A stretch of 64,000 nucleotides of DNA, taken from Larus michahellis. Its lineage: Eukaryota > Chordata > Aves > Charadriiformes > Laridae. Numbering within the stretch: the stretch's first letter is position 1; each line of letters opens with the position of its first letter. The stretch covers positions 28,484,397 through 28,548,396 of the forward strand of contig NC_133901.1 in assembly GCF_964199755.1 (NCBI RefSeq), in the 5' to 3' direction. Below the pieces are notes generated by a model that did no database searches, was not told the origin of the DNA, and saw only the letters and a program-made list of their open reading frames with translations. Positions 23,441-35,030 of the stretch are shown piece after piece. A program made the translations under genes and the position numbers.

Positions 23441-26400
23441 GAAGCATGTGCTGTTTTCTTTCTCACCTCTTGCAGAGGCCCAAGGGGCAGCCGCGTTTCC
23501 CTTGATGTAGGGTCTTGTTACCCAATGGTTCATGAGAAGTTTACAATGGAAAAAAGGCTCCCATTAAACACCTAGCTATAACAACACAGGCCTGTTTTAA
23601 CGTGCCTGAGGAAAAGGCACTTCCTTCTGACCAGAACTAGGAATGAGAGTTTGGTCTTCCCCATGGATATGTGTGGGCTGCTGTCCTCGTAGGACTGGGG
23701 CAGACCCACTGATTTCTACCTACTCACCCAAAGAGATGCTTTGAGAAGAGTTTTTTGGCTCGCCTGGCTGCTCAGAGCAGATGCTAGCTGGCTTTTTCTA
23801 CTGCAGAATTACGTCTGCACCGGTCCAAAAGGGAGATTACAATCCATTAGTGGTTCCCACGTATGTTCATCTTAAGTCACGTTGCCTACATTTATTTGCA
23901 AAAATAACAAACCATGTTCCCAAAGGTGTAAATTCAGAATAAATCTAAAGGCCACTGATGGTAACTTTGGGGTTTCCAGTGGTGTAAATGAGAGCAGAAT
24001 CCGGTAGCCACTGTGAATGTGTGGGCTGATTTTGACTGGATTTGAACTGTCTCTCCAGCCCTGTTGAGCTATTTAACTGTAGCCTGCATACTACATATTC
24101 TTCAAAACTTTACCTCTCCCAAAGGTGTAATTACCATGTTACATTAATTGCCTTGGGCTCCGGCAAGATGTGCATACACCACAGCAGTACCTTGTATGTA
24201 CTTCATTAACAGGAGATCTGTTCATCCTATTACAGGCCAAAGCTGGCATCTATGGAGTAAAACCAGCTTGATTATATCAGTGAGGTCTCATGACATGCAA
24301 AATACAGTTTGCTGTTAACATTAATTCTTTGCTATTTCCAAAACACATTTCCCATTTTCTGTTGCTTTTGTGGAAGTGAAAAGGTATGCGGGAGCATAAT
24401 TTCACATATCCTCTCAACAGCACCAAATTCAGGGAAAATTATAGCCTATTGCCAAGAGAAGGGTCTCTCTTTCTTTAAGATTTTGGTGCTGCAGCCGAAA
24501 GGGAGGTGTGTTACAAAAGCTGTGTTGAGTGCCCCAAGCTGGTGTTCAGCTCAGATTCTTTCGGCTTGCAGGAAATCCCAGCGCAATGAAAGGCTCCATC
24601 TGTCACCTGCTAGCTGTAGCCATGCCTTCCTGACCTGGTGTGACAACTCATCAGTGAGTCAGGAAAAGGAATATGTGGTCTGTGGCTATATAACAGCTTG
24701 CTCTGATCCTGAACACAGGAATTCCCTGGAGTGATATGCACCATGCTGCTTAGCAGTGATTTTTATCTCACATGGTGTGCTATGTCCTATCAGCAGTTAT
24801 TTAAGAGCTTATGGTACCCAAACTACCTGGCTATTTCCTCACAGTCACTATATGCTGCTGTGTTAGCTGCTTCTGCTGGAGTGATGAATGGGTGTTGAAT
24901 GCAATTCATTTATTAATTCGGAGCAAAGGCGGGGATGCGCTCTCTAGTCTCACTCTCAGCATGTCACTGGAGGGGTCCTGTCCTTTCTCCTAAACACACA
25001 GAACAGAAACTCTTCCTCAGGTGCCACCTCCACATCATGGCTGCTCACACCTCACCCATGCTTGGGCAGTCACTCTTGCTAAAGTTAATGACCCACAGGC
25101 AATAATTAAAGGGATTTCCCTTAGACATTCTAGTAGACCATGTTGATTTATTAGCATAAAATCCTCACAGGCATCTGAATGGATTTGCAAACAGCCAGCA
25201 CAGGGCAAATCTAGCGTGCAACGGATGCTGGAGTATATCCTCATTTCACATTTGTTGACTTTCATGCTATGCATGCTGACTGAAGCTATCATCTATGAAA
25301 ACAAATTGTGGGTTTCAGCCTTTCAGACACCATCATATTTTAAAGAGCATCTGCCACTTTATGGATTTTAAAGAGCTCTTTTTGAGCCACAGGAGGTCTC
25401 AGTGTGCTCTGTGGCGGATGGAGCAGAGGAACAGAAAGGCTGCTGCTTTCTCCCAAGTAATCCATGCCGTGAGGTGGGAGCCAAGAGCAGGACTGACGCT
25501 TCCATCTCCCAGTCCCAAGCGAAACCATCACAGACACCTCTGTCCTGCTTTGCTTTCACATCACCCTTCAGATGGAGGGCATTTCTGCACGCAACTACAG
25601 GCTTTAAAACCCAACTTTATTTGGAAGCCCAGGCTAACACCTGCCAACTGTTACAATACTTTTATGATCCAGCAATGCCTTTGCAAAGCTGCTGTGTCAA
25701 CATTGGATTCCTCTGATCTGAGTCTCCCCAAATATGTCAGGCAATGAATCTGTCCGTGCTGCTTTTGACAGACAGCTGTATAAATGGCCAGGTCTACAAC
25801 ACTTCCATAATCTGCCCTTGCCCCATACATATGGCTGCTTTACAAGCAGATTATTTTCAGACTAGCTGGATGAGCTCAGTGCAATGAGATAACTGTTTAC
25901 TAAACCGCAGGGCGGGCTCGGCATAGGTGGTGGCAGTGCACTGCAGAGGACAGGGTCTGGGCTTGTCTGCATTTGCCAATTTGCTTCTAGCATGGACAGA
26001 AAATCTTGTCTCGCATCAGCCAGTCTACACGCACCCACTCAATCCAGCTCTCAGAGCCTTCACCTGCAAGTTTAAAGGCAGAAAACGAGCAGTGGGACCA
26101 GCGGAAAAGCAGGGAGCAAAACCTCAAGATGACCATGGACTTACAGCTCTTCTTTCTTTCTACGGCTTTCAAGATCTTGGTCTGGAAAGCATCTGCAGTG
26201 CTTCCCCTCACGGCAAGCATGACAATTCACCTAACTCAGCTAGAGAGTGCTCTGTTTGATGGGATTCACTGGTTTGTGAAGCTGCTGTCAGCAGCATTAG
26301 CCTATATCGGAGATGTCAAGAAAAGCAAAGTTTTTTGCAAAGTTTCTCTGGCTGGGCCAGTCCTGGTCTCAGGGCAGGGCTCTAAGCAAGAGGGAAAATG

Positions 26401-27505
26401 GGAAAGGTCCCTGCTATGGCTGAGCACTGCCCCTCTCAGACATGTATTGGATGCTACCTGCCCTTCTGAGAGGGATCCTCACCTCCCACCATGGCCTGAA
26501 CAGGAGCAATTGCTCCAAAGTCCTACTCCTCAGAGCAACTTTAACTTCAAAGACTCATTGAATTCCCAACTCCTTTTCTGTAGCTGACTGAGAAGCTGAC
26601 TGTATTTTTCACCCATTTTGCTAGCCAACAGCCAGGTGCTTTGTGCTTCACAGAAGATCAGGAAATTAACACTTACGTCCTATCTTCAGCCTTACTGGCT
26701 GCCTAACTCAGGGTGCTTGGCAAGAATCTTTTTTTTTTTTCTTAGTGCCGCATAATCCCTTTCTCAATGGATCTTCTTTGGTAATTCTAAGGTTGATTTA
26801 TACCTAAGAATAGCAATCCAAGGAATTTAGCTGACATCGATCAAAGCCCAAGAAGAAGCATGTGAGGTTTAGAAAATGTCAGCTAGGAATCTGAGCATTG
26901 AGATGTCAGCAAACAGCTCTTTTCAGCTATATTTTATAATCTGGAAAGAAGTGAAAAGCATGAAACAGGATTTAAGATAACCTGTTTTACTCTGAAGTGG
27001 AGAGGACATGTTTACATTTTACCAGAGTGAGAAATTCTTGAACTTTAAGAGTTGGACGTCTGATTGTGCCCCATGCGCTCATCAAGAGGCTAAAATAAGG
27101 CATATGATGCAGATGGCTTAGGAAGTAGATGACTTCATATTTGGATGCTATCCTGTGTTATGCCTAGGGAGGAGTGAAATGTATTCGTCAGCTTAGAGGA
27201 GGAAACTAGAAGTCTCACCACATTTCAGGATCTGCCATACGATGAAAACATGTCTAAATATGGCGCAGAGATAAGGGAAAGACTACTAAATCACGAGGAC
27301 AAATACTAAGGTATTGTCATAGTTCTTATTCAAACTCCTAGTGAAGTCAGTAGACATCTTCTCCCAAACAGCAGTTCAAATAATTCTAGGTTTGTCCCAT
27401 AACTGTTAAATCCTCCCTTCATCTACCACACAAACACCTTCTTGAAAGAAACGTGCAAAGCAAACTGTCTGCTTTTCATGGACTGCTGTTGGCATCTCCG
27501 GAAGT
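23441..27505. other. convergent intergenic region between UTS2B and OSTN
   Basis: About 4 kb lie between the predicted 3' ends of two genes that face each other. I found no coding exon. A 582-bp open frame at 26006-26587 lacks an ATG at its start and shows no family motif, and I treat it as chance. Confidence 0.6.
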
Positions 27506-27511
27506 TTTATT
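27506..27511 (-). terminator. candidate OSTN polyadenylation signal
   Basis: The plus strand reads TTTATT, giving AATAAA on the OSTN strand. It is the nearest canonical hexamer downstream of the stop codon, but this hexamer is common in AT-rich DNA. Confidence 0.4.
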
Positions 27512-28138
27512 TTCAATCCAAAAAATCTAACAGTCCTTGCTAGGATAATGAACTTCTGCTAGTTTAAGAAATAAATGCCATGCAACTAAACTATATACAT
27601 ATTTTCTGTTCCCTCCTATCAGTGGCACAGTGCACAACTGTCAGAGCATTCTGACCTGATGAACTGAATTTGTTATTATTTGTAAAATGCAACGTGAAAC
27701 AGATTTTGCAGGACGTCAGTTCCTTGCGTGTTGAATCTTTAGTCAATGACAAGACATGCTGTGATGCATCTTCTGTATTCCTGAAATGTTTCCAATACAG
27801 CATCAATCATTCCGAGCAGAAGTACCTGTAGGCAGAAAAGCAGTAAACATTACATTTTCCCATACCAGAAATGCAAGGCTTGGATAAAACACACTGTAAG
27901 GTGATCTACGGGAGATGGAAAATGTTAGAAATACTTGTTTTCTTGCAGGGGGTTTCTAATTTAGGGCATTCAAACTAAATTGACGGTCACAATCCACATT
28001 GTAAGAAGCCGTCATTCCCCAAACCATCTTTTCCAAGACCTACTGGCATGACTTGAGTACCTCCACATAACTGAGAAGGGGGGGAGGTTCTCTGAGCCTG
28101 CCCACACCGGGAGTACTTTGGCTTACTTGCAGGAACTG
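27506..28138 (-). other. OSTN: OSTN 3' UTR (proposed)
   Basis: Following the minus strand past the stop codon, the first AATAAA I find is at 27511-27506, which would give a 3' UTR of about 630 nt. The real end is not otherwise supported. Confidence 0.4.
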
Positions 28139-28223
28139 CTAACCCTTGGTGTTGCCGAGACGGCTCACTCCGATTCGGTCGAGAGGAACTCCAAACCGTC
28201 TCTTAGGCAGCTCAACCGCTTTC
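28139..28223 (-). CDS. OSTN: OSTN coding exon 3 (second NP-like motif and stop)
   Basis: 85 nt after cccatgcag. The carried-over AG plus G completes Arg, followed by [18 protein letters not shown] and VSRLGNTKG, then TAG at 28141-28139. The KRR site and FGVPLDRIG motif align with human KRRFGIPMDRIGRNR. Confidence 0.95.
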
Positions 28224-31200
28224 CTGCATGGGTTAAAAAAGGAAAGAAGGAGGGAAAGAATGGGGGAAAGACATCATAGGAATAATCAAAATGTTACTAC
28301 ATCTGTGATTCCTCCATTCACCCCACTAAAAACTTTATTGTTGAGGCAGAACAGCTGTGTAGGAGCAGCCAGAGATGCGAGTGTTTAAAAATAAGATGCT
28401 TCACATGTCTTACAAAAGAGTAGGCAAGATTGCACCCATTTTACAGACTGGCTGACATTGATCCACTATCCCTGTTTTTATTTGGCAGCAAACAATTCTC
28501 AGGTTAACTGCTGTTCATAAAAGAAAGGAGATACACCGCATGTATAAAGAGGAATTGTTTTGTGCGTAGCATCATATAGTTCAAGTGACCCATTAGCGTG
28601 GGTCTTCGAAATCTCCAGGGCCAACTGAGGCCAAGGTAAGCAGGGAGGTAGAAAGTGTCGCACAGTAACCGAGGGGACACGTCGGAGGAGCCCTAGCAGG
28701 ATTTTCCTATGGGGTCTCCTGAAATGCACTGTTCTCAAAATTGTATAGTAGCAACCCTTCGATGAGACAGAAAATGGGAGGGTTTGTTTTGGTTTTTTTT
28801 TCCTCCATATGGTACACTTCCTGATGATTTGATGAATGAGGGCATGAGGAAAGTGTGAAAGAAGTTCTCTGCAGGAATATTTTGTTATGATTTCTTTTTA
28901 ATACAAAAAAGAAGTTTTCCCATCTTAATTCAGGATTTTTGAGCATTTTTTCCACCAGCAGAAGTTTTATTTTAATTAATTGTGAAAACGGTGAGATTTT
29001 CTGCAGCTGAGAATAACCTCAACTTTTGCCCTTGGAAATACTTGCCAGAAAAAACGCAGGTCCAAGAGAAACCCTGGAAAACGAACTCTGTTCTCTATCA
29101 GCCCTTGTCAAGGAAAATAAATAAGAAATTTTGTTCTTTAAGTTTGCAAACACAAAGTAACTACCAGGAGAGCGTGCTATGGTGCACTTGAGTCCAACTT
29201 TAACTGCTAGCACTCCCGTGCTCACTCAGCCTGTGGCTTTGGAGGCTCTGCACACCCTTCACAGGACTATCCGTCTAGTCCATGGTCTCCTCCGAGCAGT
29301 CTCCTTCCCTCACACCTCTCGGGCATGGGCCCAGAAGCATCGTTCCAGCATCAGCAGCCCATTTCACGCTGCCCCTTTTCTAGCTACTTTCAGATGAGGT
29401 GAAGAAACAGGAACTGACAGTGTAGCACGTACGCAGGGAGCACCACAGGGGTCATGGTGGAGCAGCTGCAGAACATCGCAGATGAAGGGGAGACATTTCT
29501 GTAGCCCTCACTGTCCCTTCCTCAAACATCTATGTATCATCCAGCACTGTTGCGCTAAGCAAAGGGCAAGCAAAGGGCAAGCAAGCAACAGGCTGATCCC
29601 TGATCCTCAGTCTGTTCCCTCCAGGCCAGCGCTCTTACTCCCCACCCAGGTGTAGGCACAAGCTGGTGGGGGGCAGGTGGGGACAGGCTGCTGGACTCAT
29701 ACTGAGCCTGACTTGATATACAGGGGAATTAATTTCCCAGATTGGATCGGGGGTGGGTTCCGCATCATTAGTTGTAGCATCGCCGTGCTCTGTAGTTAAA
29801 CAGAGACAGAAATTGTAACCCTGTGCCAAGGGGAAAGGCTGAGCAGGCAGGTTGTGCAGCGGAGCTTCCCCTCTTGCGGCCATCCCGAGCCACGACAGGA
29901 CAGTCACCGCTCCCTCCCATCTTCCAAACCAGACTGTGCCTATTTCAGCACTTACTGGCGACAGAGTGATGTTTTCTATTTAAAACATCCTTTTCTAAGA
30001 TTCCCAGAATCTCTTCCTTTCCGTCTGTCTATGGATCTTTCTACATCTTCTGAAGACTTGTGTGTTCTTGCATGCTTTTCCCATGCTTTCAAAGCTTTAT
30101 AAATCAACGTTGATGAGCAAGATTAGGATCTGGACCCTCCTGTAACTGCTGGGTACCACAACGATGTGTTAAGTGAACTTATATTTCAACTGTACTTTTC
30201 CAAAAGTTTCTGCTGTGTTGCCAGGCACCACACACGCTGTATTAATCCAGGGGGCTGAATCTATTTAACAGCTTTCACACTTCAAAAGTCATTTTCTGGT
30301 CTCTAAAGGTAACCCTCTCAGCTGGTACAGGAACGGGCCGTTATATACTGTGTGCACGACAGTGACGGGGTGCTCAGTCCTCTGCTTTCCTCCCCTAAGG
30401 GCAGCAGCCTCTGCCTGTTTCCACCAAAAGGCAGAGCCTTTCCACTGCTTCGCAGCGCTCATCTGATCTGCGGCCCGTGCTGATGGTAGTGTCTGACTAC
30501 CAGTGCGGTGATCAAGGCAGCTCAGGTGGTTCTAACAGATGAGTCAACCCCAAACTCCAAAGCTAATCAGCTCCCCCAAAGTGACAATCTCAACTGTGCT
30601 GATGAAGCTGGGAAAGGAGGAATTTTGTGCAGTGTGTCGCTCATTTGCATGAGGCTCATTGTTCAGAGAGAAGCTGTTAGAAAACTTAGACAATTTTCGC
30701 CACAATTTCCCTTTTCCGTGTTTTTTTTTTTTCTTGTACTGCACGTAGAATGAAACAAGATTTCCACCCAAAAAGCGTGACACAAAGGGGGAATACCACG
30801 TACTTTTGCAAAAAAGGCACTGCAGCTTCAAAAATGACCTTGTATTTCTTCCCCTGAAAAGGGAAAACATGCTAAAAAGCAAACAGAGAATGAGCTGATC
30901 CTGATCTCTTGAAGACATATACAGAACAGAATAGTTCTACCCAAGGTTTTAAGAATTTCGTGTTTTATCACTTTTTGGCTGCAGTCAAAAAGTCCTAGTA
31001 GCAGACCGGGTGGATAAATGGAAAAACAACAAGAAAATATTGCAAAACTCTGCCTGAAAAAAAATACTTGTAACGTTGACTGGCTCTTGTGAATACTTTC
31101 CACTTCCAGATTAAGCTTTAAGCATGTTATTAAATACTTTGCGGCATTGGGGATTCCATCCAAAAGAAGACAGTTACCAGAAGAAGGGAACAAGACAGTT

Positions 31201-34200
31201 AAGCTCTTTCAGATATAGCAAATGGCCCCTTGAGCTTTACCCCAAGCTCACTGGTTCTCCCCAGCCATATCAAGTGTCATTGCTCAGCCCTGTTATAAAC
31301 ATGCTTATTTTCAAACCTGTACTCTGACGGTATTGCTGTACTGCTGTATTGATCAAACCCTGGCTTATCATAAATTGACCAAGGTCTTGAAGCCCATTGT
31401 ATTAACCGTCTGCCCATTTTCACAGTGTGTTCTTCATCTTGCTATTCAAGACGTGCACACCGTACCTGTTCTTCACCCCAGCCTCGGGAACACCTAGCCC
31501 TGCCCCTCTGCTTTTGAACCTCAGGCATATTTTTGCTTGAAATAATCTCATGATCAAAAAGGCCGTTTTGAACTGAATGTTAGCTCACATCAGTGGAAAG
31601 AAATGCACTAAAAATGCCTATGCTTGAATGTCCTTTGTTAGCTGTATGGCACTGTAGGGATAAATGAACAAGTGCATGTATTATTCATCACAGCTGAAGG
31701 ATTACACACCACGCAACCAGAATGGCTTCTGTAGAGAATCTGGTACGCTGATAAGAGGCACCTCACAACAACAGTAAATGTGCTGGTGGCTAAAGCTAAC
31801 CCATATGTCTCCAGGACACCTACCAACGGCCTTCTGCCAACTTTATCACTGGTAGGAGCACCTAAGAACTTACCTCTGTTTGCCTTTAGCATCCACAGAG
31901 GTTGAAGAAATCCTGTCAATCGGGGAGCCAAATCCTGGGAAACTTCTTTTCTTCTTGGTCTCGGTCACCTCATTCTCCAGAGACACCAGCTCATCAAGAA
32001 GGAATAGTTTGGCTGCCAGGTTGGTGGCTGACTTCTCTTCACTGGCAGTGGGATGTGCTCCCATGCCTGGAGCAGCAGAAGGTTCCAAAGGCTGCAAAAG
32101 AAAGGGGAGGTGTTTGCTTGTTGCCCAAGTTCCAGAAAAACCATTTGAACCAGTGTCACAGCAGCAGTCCTATAAATACAGAATCACTAGGATACTAAAC
32201 CTGGGCCAATGCTTTAAAACAAAGTTCCTTCTGTGAAACGTGGCCATTTTCCACTCACAGGAGTTTGCCATAAAAGGTTGTGATATTTTTTTGATAGAAT
32301 TACACTCATCTTCATTATTATTACAAGAATTATCAAAACGTATTGCTTCACAAAGCCTGTTTTTGTAGACCAGCCCACTATCCCTCTCTCAGCAGTGTGA
32401 TGAGTATCAGTTATAGCATGAGCTGAGTAATTTAATCCTTTTTAAAAATGCAGTCACCATTACCAGACTCCAATATCCGTCCTGATATTTTTCAGAAAAC
32501 TGATTTTCACTTTTTAATGCTAGTAAACAGTAATGAAAACTTACACAGAACTTTCCATACAAAGCTGACAAATTAATGAATTGTTATGCAAAAAATATCC
32601 CAAGATAAACTTACTCAGCACTGACATTTAAAGAATTTATGCAGTAACACTATGGGGGGAGGAGGAAAGGAAAAAACAGTATGTTGGTTTAACACAGAAT
32701 TTTGAACCTTGGTTATGACATTAGGCTTAACACCTTTTCAAAACTAAACTAGATTTCGCTATCCAGAATAGCTGAGAATATTGGAGTCTATCAAGAGAGA
32801 AATGGAACAAGTCAAAGTGAAATATTTGCTTTGCAAATGACAGAAAAATATAGGGCAGCAGCTAGTCTATGAAAGCAGGCGTCAAGCTCAAATCATTCTC
32901 TCTTCAGACGAAATGTTTGCTGTCTTGCTCCACTTCATCTTCATGGAAATAGAGAAAAATTTCTAATCAAAACTTTTATTGTATGCCTTGAAGCACGTTT
33001 TCCTCTATCTTTAGAAGCACACCACTAACTTTCTTATTCATACACAGTGAGTTCAGTACAAATGTAAAGCAAGCCATTGCACGGGTGATGTAATATGCCT
33101 GTATCTACTGGGTCCATACCATAGTTGTGGTGACGACATTTCCCACTACTGATGGGTGGCATAACTGGTGGTGGAGCGTATAAAACTGTGATCTTTACGT
33201 AAGGAAGAGCATATGCCCACGATGATCATACAAATGATGTCGCACTGTTAGTGCTTTTGTACAGAATCTCATATTGTCGTCTGACTTTACTTTTTACGAG
33301 CCTCAAGTGCACTGAACAATCCTTTCTGTTCCCTTTCAGGGTTATAAAACTTTCATAGAGGTTTGCAACAAAATTATGCCTTTAAAAAAGGCTGAACTCT
33401 CCCCTCTGGTTAGTGGGGATAAATATCTACAATAACACTTGAAACTATAAGGTAAAAAATAGCCTCTGCTCTTGAGTACTTTGTGCAGTCCCGCTTACTT
33501 TGTCTTAAAAAGGATATAAGAGAATTATAAAGATACAGTTAAAATGACAATCAGAAGTAGACAACAGTTTTCCCATGGTGAACCACTGAAGAAAGCACGA
33601 CTTCACAGACAAGCAGAGAGATGAGTGTGGGGCGCAGGGGATAAAGTGGAGGGTTTGTAAACTTACAAACAACAGAGGTGAATAAAGACTAGTAATTTTT
33701 TCCTGAAGAAAAAGAGCTCCCCAGTCCACCCAGTGAAGTCACCAGATGGTGGATTTAAAATAAATATAAGGAGCTACATTTAAACACAGCACATGGTGTT
33801 TGCCAAAGGACGTCATGGATACCGAGATTTTTAACTGTTTCAAAGACAAATTCAGGCCCATCAGCAGCTAAAACATGCCCTGGTCCAGTGCATGTCTCTG
33901 GATCAGGAAGTTTCTGAAGATGTTCTTGTATTTTTTTCACAAAAACCTGTCACTGATAGAGACAGGATACCAGACCCCTGTGGCACCGGAACAGCAGCCG
34001 CTGCAGCACTGCTGTGGGGAGTGGTTCCCCCAAGCCCTATTTTCTATAACAAGTATTATTTTGTACAATTAGGGCATGCTCACTTGAAGACAGAGAGCAA
34101 GGCAGAAGGATCCATCAGTATTCTTCAGTATGCATTTAACTTTAAGCTGATATTAAAAACCTATGTAAAGACCCTTCAGCCAAACAGTCCTACTTTGGTA

Positions 34201-35010
34201 AAACTTTTAAATTCCTGATATTTTTATGGCATGAAACCGTTACATAAATACCTTTCCTGTCAGACCTGCTTTATGTCAAGATGACATGAAAAAAGAAAAT
34301 GCATTAGAAGCCTTTTCAGGTGCAACATCTGCATATCATATTGGATGAAACGTGAGACAGTTCTTCCATTTCATCTGCCGCTTTCCTTCAAAGTTTAGGC
34401 AAGTTATTTTGCACCTTCCCTTTCCTGGTCTATTCTGTCTCCTTTAATTTGTAACTTTAGTGTAGGTGGTCTTCTCTCAGGGATCTCCTCATGGCTTCTG
34501 AAAGCTGCAGACTTCTCCTGCTATTATTTATCTTTAAGAAAAATGAAACCTTCCTTTCAGTGTTAGAAGAGTTTGCTTCCCCCCTCCATCACCTCCTTCC
34601 CCTCTTTGGGAAGTTTTCTATCCAAAGTCACTGGACAATGTTTTAACACACAGAAAATCCCACGGTGCTTCACGAGAGGTTGAGTGAATGTGAGTGAGAC
34701 TTCCTTCTGTCTGTCCTCCCAGAGACATGCAATTTGCATCATTCTTTTCACTGGGGAAGTTGTCCTGCTCCTGCTTTGCCCTCACTGAGTCAATACTGAC
34801 CATTCACCTTGCGGCACAGTTTGGAGACCATGGTGTCTTCCACACTCTGTGGCCAAGAATAACCAGTGGAAGAGCAGCCTTATGTGACAACAACCAGAAA
34901 CATTCACCTACCTCTGGCGCTGCCTCCGCGAGGAGCACTGAGCTAGAGTGCCACTGCAGCAGGGTAATCACAAGGGCCAAATGCACCACGACAAGCTGGA
35001 ACTGCAGCAT
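28139..35010 (-). CDS. OSTN: OSTN, osteocrin (musclin) precursor, 3 coding exons
   Basis: On the minus strand, exons 35010-34912, 32091-31874 and 28223-28139 join in phase (99 + 218 + 85 nt) to a 133-residue secreted precursor, the same length as human osteocrin. A hydrophobic signal peptide ([20 protein letters not shown]) is followed by a variable segment, then the conserved [20 protein letters not shown] and a KKKR processing site. Next come two natriuretic-peptide-like motifs, [12 protein letters not shown] and [11 protein letters not shown], separated by [11 protein letters not shown]. By family knowledge, osteocrin is made by bone and muscle. It binds the clearance receptor NPR3 without the disulphide ring of true natriuretic peptides, raising local natriuretic signalling and long-bone growth. 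It lies tail to tail with UTS2B, as in other vertebrates. The pre-KKKR linker ([16 protein letters not shown]) is unlike mammals. Confidence 0.95.
28224..31873 (-). other. OSTN: OSTN intron between coding exons 2 and 3
   Basis: 3.65 kb, GT-AG. It contains a short 11-bp tandem repeat at 29557-29588. No transposon or additional exon was recognised. Confidence 0.85.
29557..29588. repeat. short tandem repeat, unit AAGCAAAGGGC
   Basis: Two perfect 11-bp units (29557-29567, 29568-29578), then a degenerate AAGCAAGCAAC. A minor feature in an OSTN intron. Confidence 0.8.
31874..32091 (-). CDS. OSTN: OSTN coding exon 2 (propeptide and first NP-like motif)
   Basis: 218 nt, entered after cttttgcag and left at gtaagt. 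It encodes 72 residues plus two bases of an Arg codon: a poorly conserved linker, [23 protein letters not shown], the KKKR convertase site, the first NPR3-binding-like motif [12 protein letters not shown], and DAKGKQ at the end. This exon carries most of the diagnostic similarity. Confidence 0.96.
32092..34911 (-). other. OSTN: OSTN intron between coding exons 1 and 2
   Basis: 2.8 kb, GT-AG, AT-rich. I see no repeat family or further exon. Confidence 0.85.
34912..35010 (-). CDS. OSTN: OSTN coding exon 1 (signal peptide)
   Basis: 33 codons from ATG (35010-35008) to CCAGAG, followed by gtaggt, phase 0. It encodes a typical signal peptide with core [12 protein letters not shown], then AEAAPE. 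The bases immediately upstream of the ATG on the minus strand form a good splice acceptor (TTGTTCTCTTTTGCAG), so the ATG appears to be the first codon of an internal exon. Confidence 0.9.
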
Positions 35011-35030
35011 CTGCAAAAGAGAACAATCTA
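35011..35030 (-). promoter_or_regulatory. splice acceptor directly before OSTN start codon
   Basis: On the minus strand the start codon is preceded by a T/C-rich tract ending TTTTGCAG, a strong 3' splice site that abuts ATG. This implies a non-coding upstream exon at higher plus coordinates; the last bases of that exon would then supply the Kozak context. Confidence 0.65.

Noticed and set aside
26006-26587. 582-bp open frame on plus, longest in the window
   Set aside because: It opens on TTG rather than ATG, shows no domain, signal peptide or family motif, and lies between two convergent genes. I could not match it to any protein I know.
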